From assembly GCA_011032825.1 (NCBI GenBank), contig JAADJZ010000025.1, forward strand, positions 62,001-126,000: DNA of 64,000 nucleotides, given 5' to 3'. This document shows, one piece after another, positions 46,850 to 59,517 of the stretch. Source of the DNA: Massariosphaeria phaeospora (lineage: Eukaryota > Ascomycota > Dothideomycetes > Pleosporales). The notes beneath the pieces were generated by a model that searched no databases, was not told the DNA's origin, and saw nothing but the letters and a program-made list of their open reading frames with translations. Positions within the stretch are counted from its first letter, which is position 1. Every line of letters starts with the position of its first letter. A program made the translations under genes and the position numbers.

Positions 46850-48400
46850 GAAACTTATTAAATTAAGCGTTAAAATCGACTTGCGGGACATATACAACGA
46901 ACGCTACTAGCTAACTCTCGCTTAGCTTAATAGAAAGTCTAAAATAAAAGCTTTTATTAATTTGCTCGTAGCTAGAAACTTTGCGAAAAGTAAGTACTAC
47001 GTAGAGTACTTATACAACAAGAAAAACTGCTTAAAGTTTGTATTTTTTGCTTACCTACTCTTACGCTAACTTTTAAAAAAAAACTCTAACGTTCTATTAC
47101 TTAACGCTACGTACAAAACAAACTAGTTTAATATGCTGCTATTGCATATAAACGGGATTACTAGCGTTAGTACTACGTTTAACGTAGCGTATTGCTTTTT
47201 TAATAGCAAGTTGAAAAACAACTATAGCTTGGCAATAAAAGCGCTTAAGCGCTACGCTAATAACGTAAAAGTATTTCTACTTTATTTTGTTACTAACAAT
47301 AATAGCAGGTTGAAAGCTGCTTTGTACTAAAACTTTTTCTAGGTTCTACTACAGCTTTGCATCTAGCACATTAACAAGAACGTTAAAGCTTAAGCAATTA
47401 AAGCGTAGAATATACGCTAAGCCTATAAAGAAAAGAAAAAAGAGAAAATTAAAGCTGCTAAACTAGGTTTTATAAGCTGGTAGTACACTTTTGTTAACGC
47501 TTTTACTACTAAAGAGTTTAAGCTTTGTTGCTAGTTTATTTAGAACAACTACAAAGAGTTTTCAAAACTACTAAAGTACTTTAGCAAGTACTAGCTACCG
47601 TTCTAAAATAAGTAAGCAAAGTGCTACTATAGGTTTCTACTTAACTTTAGTACTAGGTAAAACTTACTATTAATTTCTACAGCTAAATTCGCAGCGAAGT
47701 TAGCTAAGCTTACTGCTAGCTAACTGCGTATAGAGCAACTTCTCGAAGCGAAAGCTTTTATTGTTATATTAAGAAAAGTCTTGTGTTAGCTAAAAGTTAC
47801 TTTTGAGATATAGTGCTATTAGTAAACCTTTACGTTAAGAACTAAGTAAATATATACAAAACTAAAATAAGCCAAGCTTATAGCAAAGTGCCTAACTTAG
47901 TTGCTAAAGTTCTAAAGTTTCAGCTGCTTTTTCGGCAAATTACACTTTTTGCTTTACAATTACTAAATAAGCAACTTAAGCTATTAAAAGCTAATAACTA
48001 CGGTAGTGCTTGTTTAGGTGCGTTTACTAAAACGTATAAGTTGCTTTGCAAACACTAGCTTTACTATATTATCTACTTTAGCAACGACAAAGTTCTAGTA
48101 AACGAGATTTACAATTACTAGCAATTATACTTTCTACGAAGTAGCTGCCTAAAGCTTCTACCTCGCCTAAAGAATTTCGCTTAGGTTAAAAGCAAAAAGC
48201 GCTTTAAAAAAGCTACTACGCAAACAATTTCTACTAGCCTAGTTACCTAGAAAGCTCGTAACTCTTTACTATTTAAAATAGTTCGAGCTACTTAAGTGCT
48301 TTTTGCAAGTGCAAAGTTATTTTAGCTAGCGAATACTTAGCGCACTACTTTTTCGATTCGAAGTAGTTAAGCTAGCTGCCTAGCAATTACTCAAACAACA
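46850..48400 (+). pseudogene. MULE transposase pseudogene
   Basis: The catalytic core is recognisable around 47080-47400: NATYKTN, then MLLLHINGITSVSTTFNVAY (open frame 47133-47330), and NVKVFLLYFVTNNNS, followed by the LCI-HINKNVKA run. In active MULEs these are DATYKTN and VTDxD, so at least two catalytic Asp codons are now Asn, by G-to-A before A. Downstream sequence to about 48400 continues the transposase with many TAG stops. Confidence 0.75.
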
Positions 48401-48513
48401 ATAGCTACTTTTTTTTTTGCTAACTTTGCTAGTAACGCGCTTTAAGTTGAATAGCTCTAAGTATAAAGCAGCACTAGCGCTAGGCTACAAAGTAAATAAG
48501 CTAATAAACGTTA

Positions 48514-50357
48514 ACGTGTTTTATTAGTAAGTTGGCTACTTTAGTGAGTTGGCTACTAAACCCTAGCGTCGCGCACGCGCAGCGACGTAGTGCAACACTA
48601 CAACAAATTACTATACTATACGCAATAGAATAATATTATTTAAAAGCAGTACTACTATCTACATTCTCTATTTCTACTTTACAAGTGCAGGAATTATGCT
48701 CAATTTTGCTGCAACGGCTGCAGCGCTTCTTTGCGCGCACTCTTTTCGCAGGCGTCTTGCTATTCTCACAACTACTACTCTCTTTTGCAGCAATTAAGTT
48801 AGATACTTTACTAACTGTTAGAGTCTTTTTAACTTGTACGTATTGCTTTTTACAAGTTTTGCGCTTTGTAAGCTCTTTAATTGCGCTTTGCATACGCGCT
48901 TGTTTTTCTTGCAGCAACACTATATTATGCGCTATCTGCTGCGCGCCTTTACTTAGCTATTGTACCTACTCGTTAAAAGAGCTTGCTAAAGAACTTAAGC
49001 GCTTTTGCATTCTCTGTTAAATAAGCGTAGTCTAAGCTTCTAGCTCTTTTGCGTTGCGCAGCGTCTTTGCTTTTTATGCAGCGTTGTTGCGCTGTAGCGA
49101 AGTTAGCGTGCGCAACTTTACATCAAGCTTCGATAACACTATATCTAAGTCAAATAAAACTAATCTAGCGCTTCTAAACCTTGCGCGAGCGTTTTTTTTA
49201 GTAAATGTATGCTCGTAGGCAGCTTTAAAGGCTAGTAGAAAAGTTTCTTTGCTAATGTAGTAAATGTAGTTGCGCGCTAAAGCTAAGATACTATCGCTAT
49301 AAAAGCGCTTTAGCGGCGCGAAGCAAGCAACGTTAAAAAGCTGCAGCAAGTGCGATAAGTAAAATAGCATGCAAAGAGTAATAATCTTGTTTTCTTTGTA
49401 GTAGTCTTAGAAAGCAAGCGAGCAATAGCTTTTGTAGCTGTTAATAATAAGTAGCTTGTACGCTCTTACAGACTTTGCATGCGTATTAAAGTGTTTAAGC
49501 TAGTTAACTCTAAGATCGTTGCTCGTCTAGCTATTTAAACTAACTTAGATAACCTAGTCGCGTAGTATTCCTAGCTTAAACTAGGTAGAGATTAAGACCT
49601 TGCTAGTGAAAATAATAAAGAGTAAAATGCGCTTCCTCGTTGCGCTAACAGCTTGTATCAAAGTAGTCTATTCGCAATTGCTAAGCTGTAGTTTCTTTGC
49701 TTTTCTAGGCTTATCTAAGCCTGTTACTACGAGCTAAGACGTAATCTTGCCTATTAAAAAGCTTAATTTATCAAAGTTTTAGGTATTCTTATTAAGGATA
49801 TCGTACTTTGCTTTCACCGATTGAACTAGGCTAAACTAGAGCTCGATAACTGCTAAGTCTTTGCAAGCAGCTCGCTAGCAATTGTACAAACGGCTCTATC
49901 GCGTTCGCAGCTTAAGAGTACGCTTGATAAACCTATCAACCTAGCACTTGCTAGTAGAGTTGCATCTGCGCTCTTTTAGTAGTCTATCTGCTATATCTTG
50001 TATGTGTGCTTTTAAAAGTAGTAGATCTTGTAGAGATTCGTTAAGTATACGCTGCACAATCGCTTCCTCTTCTAGTTTTGTAAAGCGCTTTGATTTCGAC
50101 TCGCAGTTGCGTCGAGAGCGTTTTCTAGCGCGTTAGTCTTAAATCGTTGATTAAAAGACTTTGTAAACTGCAGCAGCGCGCCTTTCGCTTTAAATCTGCT
50201 TAGATTGAATATTAGAGATAGCAATATATATATCGCTTTTAGTATAGGTACTTTGCGCGTTGTATTGTTAAAACATTACGTGTTGTTGCCGCGCAGTTGC
50301 CGCGCCGGTGTTTAGTAGCCGACTTACTAAAGTAGCCGACTTACTAATGAAACACGT
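48514..50357 (-). mobile_element. Pogo/Fot1-type transposon P11 (1844 bp), inside the MULE
   Basis: Ends are ACGTGTTTTATTAG and its inverted copy, with TA at 48512-48513 and 50358-50359. Unit GTRAGTTGGCTAC repeats at 48527 and 48544. The inner TIR part has GC-rich runs (GCGTCGCGCACGCGC). It is less mutated than its host and so inserted later. Confidence 0.85.
48636..50100 (-). pseudogene. Pogo/Fot1 transposase pseudogene of P11
   Basis: The open frame 49074-49370 is the DDE C-terminal half: HLLQLFNVACFAPLKR (relatives: HLLQPLDVGCFAPLKR, so the third catalytic Asp is Asn), then YISKETFLLAFKAAYEHTF and VLSKLDVKLRT. The open frame 48636-48920 is the C-terminal basic coil with a complete CCHC knuckle, RCSRCSKIEHNSCTC. 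The N-terminal half lies to about 50100 with stops. It catalysed TA-targeted cut and paste before mutation. Confidence 0.8.
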
Positions 50358-51020
50358 TAACTAGTTTAGGCAAGCGAACGAGTAGGTTGTAGCGCAAAAT
50401 AAAGCGCTTAGAAAAGCAAATAGTACCTAGCAAAACTAATTTTGCTCTAAAAAACGAAAAAAACTTTTAGAAGCAAAGAATAAGTAGCTGTAGCAACAAA
50501 AGCAAAGTAGCAAGCCTAGCAAGCGTAGGCGTAGTAATAAAATATAACTTTCAACTTAGTGTTTATGCGTAGCGTAAGCTTGCTCTAGCGTTACTTACAT
50601 AAAAGCGCTAAATTGCTAAATTGTTAGTGTACAAATAGCTAACTACCTCGCTATTAGAAAAGTCTTAAATTTAAACTATTAACTTACTAAAACTGTACTT
50701 ACTTAAGTTTTTAACTACGCGCTTTTGCGTAGCGTTGTTGTTAAGTAGTATTAGTTTAAAAGTGCTAAAAGTTCGCTGCAAACATGTCGTTTGCAGCTGC
50801 TAAATGCGCTAGTTAAAGCGATAATTCTTAGGTGCAAAGCTTTAGTTCGCGATGCCTAGCGTTTAACGCAGCTAGAGCGAAATCGAACAATTGATTTTTG
50901 CACAACGTTAGCAATTAGCGCTTTACAGCTCTACTAGCGTTTTGTTATTCTAGTTACTACGATTACGTAACCGCGTTTTTTGACTTTTTAAGCGTGTTTT
51001 TGGGAATAATGCTAAGTAGT

Positions 51021-52327
51021 GTTTTAGCTTTGCCTATAAAAAGTAAGCTTGTATTTATTACAATATTAACTTTCGATAGCACGAAAACATTTTTGAACAA
51101 ATTGCCAAAGCACTAAAAAACAAAACAAAAATTAAGAATTAGCTAATGTCGCGAATATTTGGCGCTAGCGAGGCTACTAATAGAATTATGCAACGTATCT
51201 ACTTAAACAAATTAGCTAAGTTAAAGAATAATTCGTTTAAAAACAAAAAAGCTAAAATAAATTAGTAAGAGTTTGTAAAAACGTTAACTTTAGAGAATCT
51301 AACACTAGTAACTGCTAAAAACTAGAAGTAAGTTATTATAGTAGTTTATTACATACTTATACTAACTGCACTAGTTTACGCAAGCTTACGCTTTCTTTTA
51401 AACTACGCGTTAATAGCAACAATGTTTATAAAAATATTAACAGCTTGTATATTTCAGCGCTTACAATTAATAAGTGTAAAAAAGAAGCAAGTAGCAACTT
51501 AGAAATTAATGCGTTTTACAATAAGTATAAAGACGAATATAACATAGAAAATTAGTAGAGAAAAGTATTAGCAAAAGCAAACGAGTTCTCTAGTAATGAT
51601 AAAGAAAAAGTTGAAAATAAAAATAAAAATAAGAAGTAAAATAAAGTAGTAGATAAAGTAGTAGAGCAAACTAAAGTAGTAAAGCAAACTAAGTTAGTAG
51701 AGTATTTAAATTAGAAAAGTTTTTCTAACGATAGTAACGCTTATAAAAAAGCGTAGACCTAAAGCTCTTTACTTTTCTATGTAAATTAAAACGTTGCTAG
51801 TATAAACATAGCTAGTATCTACTATTTATAACGCAGCCTAAAACGTGCATAACATTGCAATTAACAAATTAGCAAGTATAACTTAATTAGAACTGTAAAA
51901 TTAAAGCGCTACTACTGCAGCTTTAATTCTAGCTCTAATTTTAGTTGCATTACTACTTTAGCTTTTGCGCTTAGACGTTAGCAATATTTCGCAAGCAAAA
52001 AAGCATGTTCTGTTTTCTTTTAACAATCTGCGTATTCTCTTTTAGCAATGTACTTATTTTCTATTTTTAATTTACTCTAATACTAATTATTATAGTTTAT
52101 TATTACAGTACCTGCGCTTTTGTACTATACCTTTTGTTATAAACATAGCAGAACTTTCGCTACTTATTTGTTTATTTAAATTCGACGCTAAGCAATTTGT
52201 TTAAAAAAGAAAAAATAATAAACTATATTTAGTAAAATATTTTTCTACGCATATTAAAGATAATACAAAACAAGAAGCAGTAGTAACTGCGTAGAAAATG
52301 TAGTAGAGTTCTACTAAGTAGGCTCTA
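51021..52327. other. AT-rich mutated DNA between MULE and hAT relic
   Basis: No recognised domain. The plus strand is lysine-rich from 51130 to 51730. It could be the N-terminal part of the hAT element that follows, but I see no zinc finger to prove it. Confidence 0.45.
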
Positions 52328-54353
52328 AACCTAGAAATAGCAAATTTGCAATAAAACTTTGCTATACGCACTAGTTAAGTATAGCTATAGTTTGAAAAAG
52401 CTGCTAATTCTAGTAATAGCTACTTCTACGTATTCTGCTATAATTGCAGCTTTTTTCTTTAGCACCTAGCAGTTAAAACTATCAAAACTAAACACTTACT
52501 TAACTACTTCGAATCTAGGACCTACTAAAAAACGCTTACTTTTATTTACTCTTAACCTCGTTTACAGCTAGCACTACGTTAACTTTAATTTACTACTATT
52601 GTACTACTATATTCAATCTAGGCTTTTAAACGAAAACTAGTACGAGTAGTTATATATAGCAACTAGTTTTTTCAAACAATTAAACAGCTTTTATTTTAGC
52701 AATTTCTTTAATTTCTTCGACTTGATATTTCAAGTATTAGCTAATTCAAATTCTAGGAAATGTTCTATAAACGATTTGAAAAAGCTAAAGCATTACTTCT
52801 TAATAATATTAGCTAGTTAACCAAGATCTTAATTGCAATAGATAAGTAGTTTGCTTCTAATTATTTTAGTTTTTTTGTAGTTAAAGAATACTACGTTAAC
52901 TGCAACTAGCAGCTTTAGAAAAAGTTACTAAATTTCGTTTTTCTACGCGAAAAACATACTAGTGCTGCTGCAGCTGCTAATATACTGCAAGTACTCTTAA
53001 ACAGTAGCATTAAATTACGCTTTCTAGCAATTACTGCGAATAATGCTAGAGAAAACAAAACGCTTAGTTGTATTATTAAATAGCAACTAGAAGCAAAGAA
53101 CATACTTTAGAGCTTATTAAAAAACTCAATCTTGTATCTTGCTTACATTATTAACTTTGTTATTTAAAATATTATTTTACACTTTAAGCTTGCAGCATTA
53201 GTAAGTGCTAACGTTAAACTAAAAGAAATACTATAAAAACGCTATTTAAGCAACGTGCAAGCGAATATCTTTGTTTTAAACTCTTTTTGCAAAGTATATA
53301 GTACGTTATTATATACTTTTATTACAGCCTAATACATACCTAGCTTTAAGCTATCTGCATAGCAATTGATTTGTTGTTTCAACGATACAAGCAGTTTATT
53401 GCTACGCAACTACACTTGCTACTAAAACAACAAATGTTTGTTATTCGCAACGTTAAAACACGATTGAATTTAACCTACAATATGTGCGAGCGCGCACTTA
53501 AAATCTAAAAATTTATTAACAAATAGCTAGTAAAAGAAATTGCACTTAAGATAACAATTAGTGCAGGCAGTATTTTAGATAATAAGAATATAGCAAAAGT
53601 AAACTTTTGCAACTTTAGGCAACTAAAATTAACACTAAACAAATAGCACTACTTAAAGTTAATTACTAATATGCTTAAAAACTTTAAAAACGCAATAAAT
53701 TTCTTAAGTAAAAACTACAAGCTACAAGTCTAGTTTATATACAACTATTTTTTCAACCTTTTAAATAGTATGCAGAACGAACTTAACAACGATATAAAAA
53801 ATTAAAATACTTTTAAGTAGCTTACAGTTGTACGAGCTGTTGTAGATAAAAAAAAAAAGCTAAACTTAGCAAGTATTATAAAAGAACTAGCGATAAACGA
53901 GAGTTTTTATTTAATTATGCTACTATTCTAAACTCTAGCTAAAAGCTTACGGCGTACGAAGTATAGTTATTACAGTTACTTATTATAGTTATATGCTATG
54001 CTAACTGCGCGTTTAAAACGAAACTTAAAATAATCAAAACAAGCATACCTACTGCAAAGAGTTTTTTAATTACTTTGATTACTATAACAACGATACTTGC
54101 TTTGCTTTTACTTTTATTTCTTTGTTTTATACAACTAAACTCTAAAGTAGTAAATAGTTTTAAAAACTAAAGCTTTTGCTTTAGTTGCTGCTAAGCAGTT
54201 TTTCATCTATTAACCTAAACGAAATAGAAAAAAGAAAAAGCTTAACTTGCTAAAAAAGAAAAGCTTATCTAAGCATTGCTTGCGTACGCGCTAGTGCTTT
54301 TTTTAATATTCTTAAATAGTAGCACGTAAATAAAGAAACGTATCTACGCTTAT
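52328..54353 (+). pseudogene. hAT-family transposase pseudogene, copy 2
   Basis: The first 700 bp repeat copy 1 at 4074. The catalytic domain reads YFSFFVVKEYYVN, then HTSAAAA and VLLNSSIKLRFLAIT. Downstream (53440-53900) come clear hAT hallmarks: RLNSTYNMCERAL (normally RWNSTYxM), NFRQLKLTLNK-HYLKLI and YNYFFNLLNSMQNEL. Stops replace Trp and Gln codons. The frame is lost where pogo P12 starts at 54356, and I could not follow the C-terminal dimerisation region beyond it. Not functional. Confidence 0.7.
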
Positions 54354-54355
54354 TA

Positions 54356-56204
54356 ACGTAAAGCACTAGCAAACTCAACAAACTAGTAAACTCAACAAAA
54401 TTTGCCAAGACTACTACTTTCTCTATCAACGCGATATGTTTCAACTAACTAACGCGTTATTACACTAACACGAAGAAAAACTTTAGCTTGCTTTTAAAGC
54501 TTATAATTCTAGCTAATTTTAAAGCTATTAAGCTACTGCTAGTGTTTTTAACGTTAAACACTATACTCTCTCTAAACGCGCTAAAAGAATTTTATTTTAA
54601 GCTTAAACACAACCTACATTTTTAAAGCTTACTACGACTAAAGAGCAAACAATTATTCAATATATTCTCAACTTTAATTCGCGAGAATTTGCTTTTCGGC
54701 TGTCTAAGGTAGGAGATATAAGAAATAAACTAGTAGCTGCGCAAAGTAAAAAGCTAGTAGGCAAAAACTAAGCTAAGAAATTTGTAACGCGTTTAGGCGA
54801 GCTTAAAATAGCTTTCAATCAAGCAAAAAACTAGCAAAGAATACAATAGAAAGATTCTAAAGTAATTAGCGCGTAGTTCAAGCTTGTTAAAAATACCAAA
54901 GCTAAGTACAGCATCTAGAATAATAATATACACAACTTTGACAAAACTAGCTTTTAGATAAGTGTTATTAAGTTTATAAAAGTCGTTACAAGCTCTTAAA
55001 AACGTACTCAACTTAATCTTATCTAGCTAGGCGATTGGAAGTAGGTAATAGTTATCCAAAGCATCTGCGCCGCAAAGTACGCAATCTCGCTATTTATTAT
55101 CTACAAAGAGCGCGTTTACATTTTAGCATAGTACGAGAAAAACTTTATACCTAACAATTAGAAGCTCTTAGTTTCTAAGAACGGCTAGACAAACAACGCT
55201 TTTAGTTTTAAATAGTTAAAGTATTTTAACGCGCATACAAAAGCGCGTTAGGTAGAAAAGTATTAGCTACTTATTTTAAACAGCTATAAGAGCTACTAAT
55301 CTTAGAATTTTAAAAACTATTGTTTTAAGTACAAGATTTTTACGCTTTGCATGCTAGCTTATTTATTCTATATTCTTTAGCTGCTAGATGTAGTTTGCTT
55401 CTCGCTGCTAAAGCTAAAGTACTTTTAACGCGTTTGAAACTTAGCGCGCTAGCGCGTTTTCTATATTAACAAAGAAAGCTTTCTGCTAGCCTTTAAAAAC
55501 GCGTTTTTTAAAGTATTTACAATAGAGAACTGCAAAAAAGCTTTTGAAGCTTTAGAGCTAGTTTCTATTAACGCGCAAGTAGTTTTTAATTGTTATAAAG
55601 TACGGCTGTGTACCTCGCTACTACTTTTCGCACTAAAAACGTCGTAGCAGTTAAAGACTCTAAGCAATACGCTTGAATTTAGATCGCAATTAAAGCTTAT
55701 TATTACTAAGCTTAGTTTCTTTTTATTATCTCTAAAGAATAGAGTTAATTAGCTTGTTAAAGAGTTTTACTAGATAGCCTATTAGGTTAAGCTAATGCGC
55801 AATCGAATCTCTAGCTTTAAAAAAACTATTAAAGAAGCAACAAAAAGAAAATTACAAAAACAAAAGCGAATTTAGACAAGTAGCACAATAGAGTATAGTA
55901 ATAGATTAGCGCAAGTAGCTGCTAAAGCGTCTACAGCACTTTAGCTATTAAAAAAAGCGCGTAGTAAAAAGAGTTAAAAAAAAGCACAACTAGCTCTACG
56001 GCGCTGTAGAAACTATAGTAATACAAGGCACAATGCCCAAACCTGCTAAAAAAATACAAAAAAAGCTTTTAAATCTAAAGCTAGCACGACGTACGCAGGT
56101 TTCTTGTTTGATAGCAATTAATTTAATGTTCTTTAAAATAAGTTGGTTGTGCTAAGATATTTTGTCGAGTTTACTAGTCTATTAAGTTCGCTAGTACTTT
56201 ACGT
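54356..56204 (+). mobile_element. Pogo/Fot1-type transposon P12 (1849 bp)
   Basis: Ends are ACGTAAAGCACTAGC and its inverted copy, with TA at 54354-54355 and 56205-56206. The unit GYAAACTCAACA repeats at 54369 and 54386. The transposase is in plus orientation. The C-terminal knuckle near 55990-56045 reads CRNYSNTRHNAQTC, its second Cys mutated to Tyr. It is closely related to P4. Confidence 0.83.
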
Positions 56205-56206
56205 TA

Positions 56207-56865
56207 CAAGTTGCAAAAAATGTACTTGCAGTACAAATTGCCTAGGTTAGAGTTAAGCGCGAATTTAACGTTGCTAAAAATGTTATTAGCAATAGAAAGC
56301 ACCAACTTGCTGCCTAAACAATTTAGCGAATTATAATATTAAAAAATTGTATTGCTTAAGAAAAAGAATAGGACAGCGTTTTTTAGTTTCTAGAAGCAAA
56401 TAATAAAGAACTACTATGTAACGAAGTTAAGAACTTACTTAACTTACTTAACTTTTAAGCGCAGTATGTAGACTTTACTTTTAAGCTTATATCTACGCTT
56501 ATACCTAGCTCGTTATCTAGGTTAACACTTAGGCTAATACTTAGGCTTATATTTAGCTTGTTATCTAGGCTTACATCTAGGCCTACATCTAGGCTTTTAC
56601 AATTAAAAATAACTCTGTTAAATAATAATTTAGAAAAAAAGAATTCGCTACTTTCGCTACGAAAGCGCGCTTAACTTCTACGCTACTATAATTAATATCT
56701 GTAGTAATACAACTTTTTCTACTCTACTTGTGTTCTTGTACGTAAATAGTAGCTATAATAACAAAACTTTGTAAATACAATTTGCGCGTTTTTAAATGTA
56801 ATAACTAGCTGTAATAACTTTTTAAACTTTAGCAACTTTCTAAGCTAACACATAACTCTATAACC
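56207..56865. other. Unassigned mutated DNA with a minisatellite
   Basis: No gene seen. It contains the ~12-bp tandem repeat described separately. Confidence 0.5.
56487..56596. repeat. Degenerate minisatellite, unit near TTACATCTAGGC
   Basis: About eight imperfect 12-14 bp units (TTATATCTACGC, TTATACCTAGCTCG, TTATCTAGGC, TTACATCTAGGC, CTACATCTAGGC). The last units are the most alike. Confidence 0.7.
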
Positions 56866-57060
56866 TAAATGTAACTTTTAACTTAACTCTAACTTTAAGC
56901 TTTAATTACTCTAACTAAACTATAACTTAACGCTTTGATAACTCTAACTTAACTTCTACCTACGCTAGAGTAACTATAACTTAACTTTAACCTAAAGTTT
57001 ATGCAACTTATAACTTAACTTATACCTATTAATAAGTACTTTCTACTTATTCGCTAGCGT
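56866..57060. mobile_element. MITE copy (391-bp family), right part
   Basis: This matches the right half of the 391-bp MITE (AACCTAAATG... to TTATTCGCTAGCG), with an extra internal repeat. It is strongly mutated. The left half is not recognisable. It lies at the left edge of the surviving right block of P10. Confidence 0.6.
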
Positions 57061-57656
57061 ATTTGTACGCTTACACTATCTACTACCGATGTCGCACTTT
57101 AAGTATCTAAAACTTTAAGCAATACTCTAAAATTTAAGTTACAATTAACGCTAATTTAAAAAATAATTTAACAACACGTTAATAGCTTGCTTACTTACAT
57201 AGTTAATGCAGTTAAAAAGCTTGCTAAAAGCGCAAAGATAATAGCGCATTCTTTAGTGTTAATAAGCAACTAAGTTAAAAAGCTTTAGATAGCTAACGAA
57301 GCTGCTTTGCGCTATAAATTGCGCAAAAGAAAGCGTATACAAGCTAAAAAAAAGCGTGCGCTTAACTACTTTAAAAGAGTTTACAGCGCGCAGTAATAAA
57401 AAAAAGCTAAAAAAAGCGCGCGCGATAAAAGTAGCGAGCTAACTTAAAAGTACTATAAGCGCTGCAGCGAAGCTAAGCACAACTCGCGCATATGTAAACA
57501 AGTTAAAAAAATAGTTTCTAATTAGTATACTCTACTATGCAGTACTATACAAAATTGTTAAAATGCAACTTTACTATTTGCAACAGTACGTTTTGGTAGA
57601 GTTTTAGCAAAGTAACTAATTTGCTTGTGTAATTAACTCGCTCGTAGAGTACGTTA

Positions 57657-58407
57657 TTAAAAAAGTATAGCAATATACTAAATTTAAACAACTACTACTT
57701 TAAAGTTGCTTTACTACTAGTTTAGAATAGATAAGTAGGTTTATGCATAACGTCTTGCACAACTTTTTTCTTAAAAACTAAATTTCTAAAACTAAAAAAT
57801 TTAATCTGCGCGTTTCTAAGATAATTATCTAACGTAGTAATATAGCTTTACAATTCTACACAAAGCATTAGGTTAATACTATAAAATATAATAAAGTTCT
57901 AGTTAACATTTTAATGTATTTAGCTTTACTTTTATAATTTCAAAAAACTTTTTTTCTATAAGAAGCTACTATATCTACTAATACTTTTAGCAAATATTGC
58001 GCTTGCTTACTTTACTCTAAAGTGCTTTTTCTAGCTTAGTAAATTTTAGTTAATTTTGTTCTACAATACCTATAGCACTTGCTGCTTATTACAATTAATA
58101 ATCTACTAAGCTACTAAAGCAAACAATGCTTTTACTTTAGCGTTAAAAGTAACAAAGCACGGTTATACCTTAGGTAAGCTTAGCGCGTAAGCTAAAAACT
58201 TTCTACGACAACACAGCTTTTTTATATACTTTTTTTAATTTTATGCTCTCTATAGCACTTTAAAAGCAAAAGATTAAAATGCTTTTATTAATCTATTTGC
58301 TCTACGAAAGTAAAGAGATTATACAAAGCACACTTATGTATATAGTTAAAACAATAAACTTTTATAGCTTATTATTTTCAACATTTTAATTAGATCTCGA
58401 TTTACTA
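57657..58407. other. AT-rich mutated DNA, unassigned
   Basis: No gene or element recognised. Confidence 0.5.
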
Positions 58408-59339
58408 ACGTAAAGCACTACCGAGCAGCTTACACTACCGAGCAGCTCAAAATTGCTTAGCATTAAATCCTTACGTTCAAAGCTTAATAACTTTACTAAT
58501 AGTAGAGCTATCTAGATAAATTTTTCACTATCTTAAAGACCTAATCTAGCACTTTAAAACGCGCTAAGAATTATAGCTATAGCTTACGTAATACTAATTC
58601 TATTAAGCTTTAAACTATAACTACCTCGCTTAAGCTTTATACCTAGTATGTACTACTTAACTACTATAATAAAGAATAATACTTTCTTATATTATTTTAT
58701 ATAGTTATTTTTAAGTATTTGCAAAACTCTTATAGCGTGTAGCTTAGAATTACAGCTAGTATAAGAGTTAGAAAGCTACTAATATATCTCTACTTCTTAA
58801 GTAAAAATATCTATATATAGCTTATATAATTTATTATAAAACTATTAAGTACTCTAATATATAGTTGAATTTAGCTATATTAGGTCCAAAAAGTAGTAAA
58901 TACTTATTATTATAAATAATATTATTATTCTAAACTACTTAACTTTGTATATAGAATTTAACTCTATATACTAGCTTTAAATCTAGGCTGCACGCTATAA
59001 AATCTAAATAAAACTATAGTTTAGAGTCTATAATAGATATTTAAACAGTTTTACTATTTATTGTAGTAGTTTAGTACTAGAAGTAGGAGTTAGAAGCTAA
59101 GCGAATCTCTTTACATTCAAACCTTAATAACTCTAGCAATACTAGTTCTAGCTAGGTAAATTATAGTAGATTTGAAAGCGCTAGATTAGAGCTTTAAAAC
59201 GGTCTAAAGATTATCTAGATAGCTATACTACTAGTAAAGTTATTAAGCTTTAAACGTAAGAATTTAATGCCAAGCAATTTTGAGCTGCTTGGTAGTGTAA
59301 GCCGCTCGGTAGTGTAAGCCGCTCGGTAGTGCTTTACGT
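58408..59339. mobile_element. Non-autonomous pogo-type element (932 bp)
   Basis: Ends ACGTAAAGCACTACCGAG and inverted copy, with TA at 58406-58407 and 59340-59341. The 17-bp unit CACTACCGAGCAGCTTA occurs twice at the left end (58416 and 58433) and three times at the right end. Similarity between the two arms extends further inward (TTCAAAGCTTAATAACTTTA), making a long foldback. No transposase frame is seen. Confidence 0.82.
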
Positions 59340-59517
59340 TAAGTTAACTTTTACTTTAACTTTAATACTCTTTGCAAAACGAAGCTCGCTACTACTTTAG
59401 TGTTAAACGCTTTACTAACTTTTTCTAGTCTATTAAACTTACTTATTTCTCAAGAACTAAATCTAGCTTAATAAACAACTTTTTCAAGTTCGCTTAACTT
59501 TTACACTGCTTTACTTA

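Larger units (their letters stand above)
45566..51020 (+). mobile_element. Mutator-like element (MULE) with 59-bp TIRs
   Basis: The left TIR 45566-45624 (ACTACTTAGCATTATTTTC...) and right TIR 50962-51020 are inverted copies with a few transitions. Inside is a MULE transposase (46850-48400) and an inserted pogo element (48514-50357). Native length is about 3.6 kb. No convincing target duplication is visible (TATTCGAAT left, GTTTTAGCT right). Just inside the left TIR a 15-bp unit (GCGAAAGTTGAGCTA) is repeated in tandem. Confidence 0.75.
44611..57654 (+). mobile_element. Pogo/Fot1-type transposon P10, host of the second nest
   Basis: The left end ACGTACTCTATAAGCGAG (TA before it at 44609-44610) pairs with the right end GAGTACGT at 57654 (TA after). 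Units GCGAGTTGGTTAC / GCGAGTTAGTTAC are at 44624 and 44641, and the right end has two matching inverted units. The left block (44611-45565) holds the N-terminal transposase and first DDE motif. The right block (about 57061-57654) holds the C-terminal coil and a knuckle (KYYKRCSE-like, ending NSRIC). About 300 bp of the middle are missing where a MULE and other elements entered. Confidence 0.75.

Noticed and set aside
48685..49020. 111-codon plus-strand frame
   Set aside because: Antisense shadow of the P11 transposase C-terminus, which is on the minus strand and has a zinc knuckle.
56487..56596. CRISPR-like array
   Set aside because: The repeat units are directly adjacent 12-14 bp units without spacers, in a fungal genome. 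It is a minisatellite.
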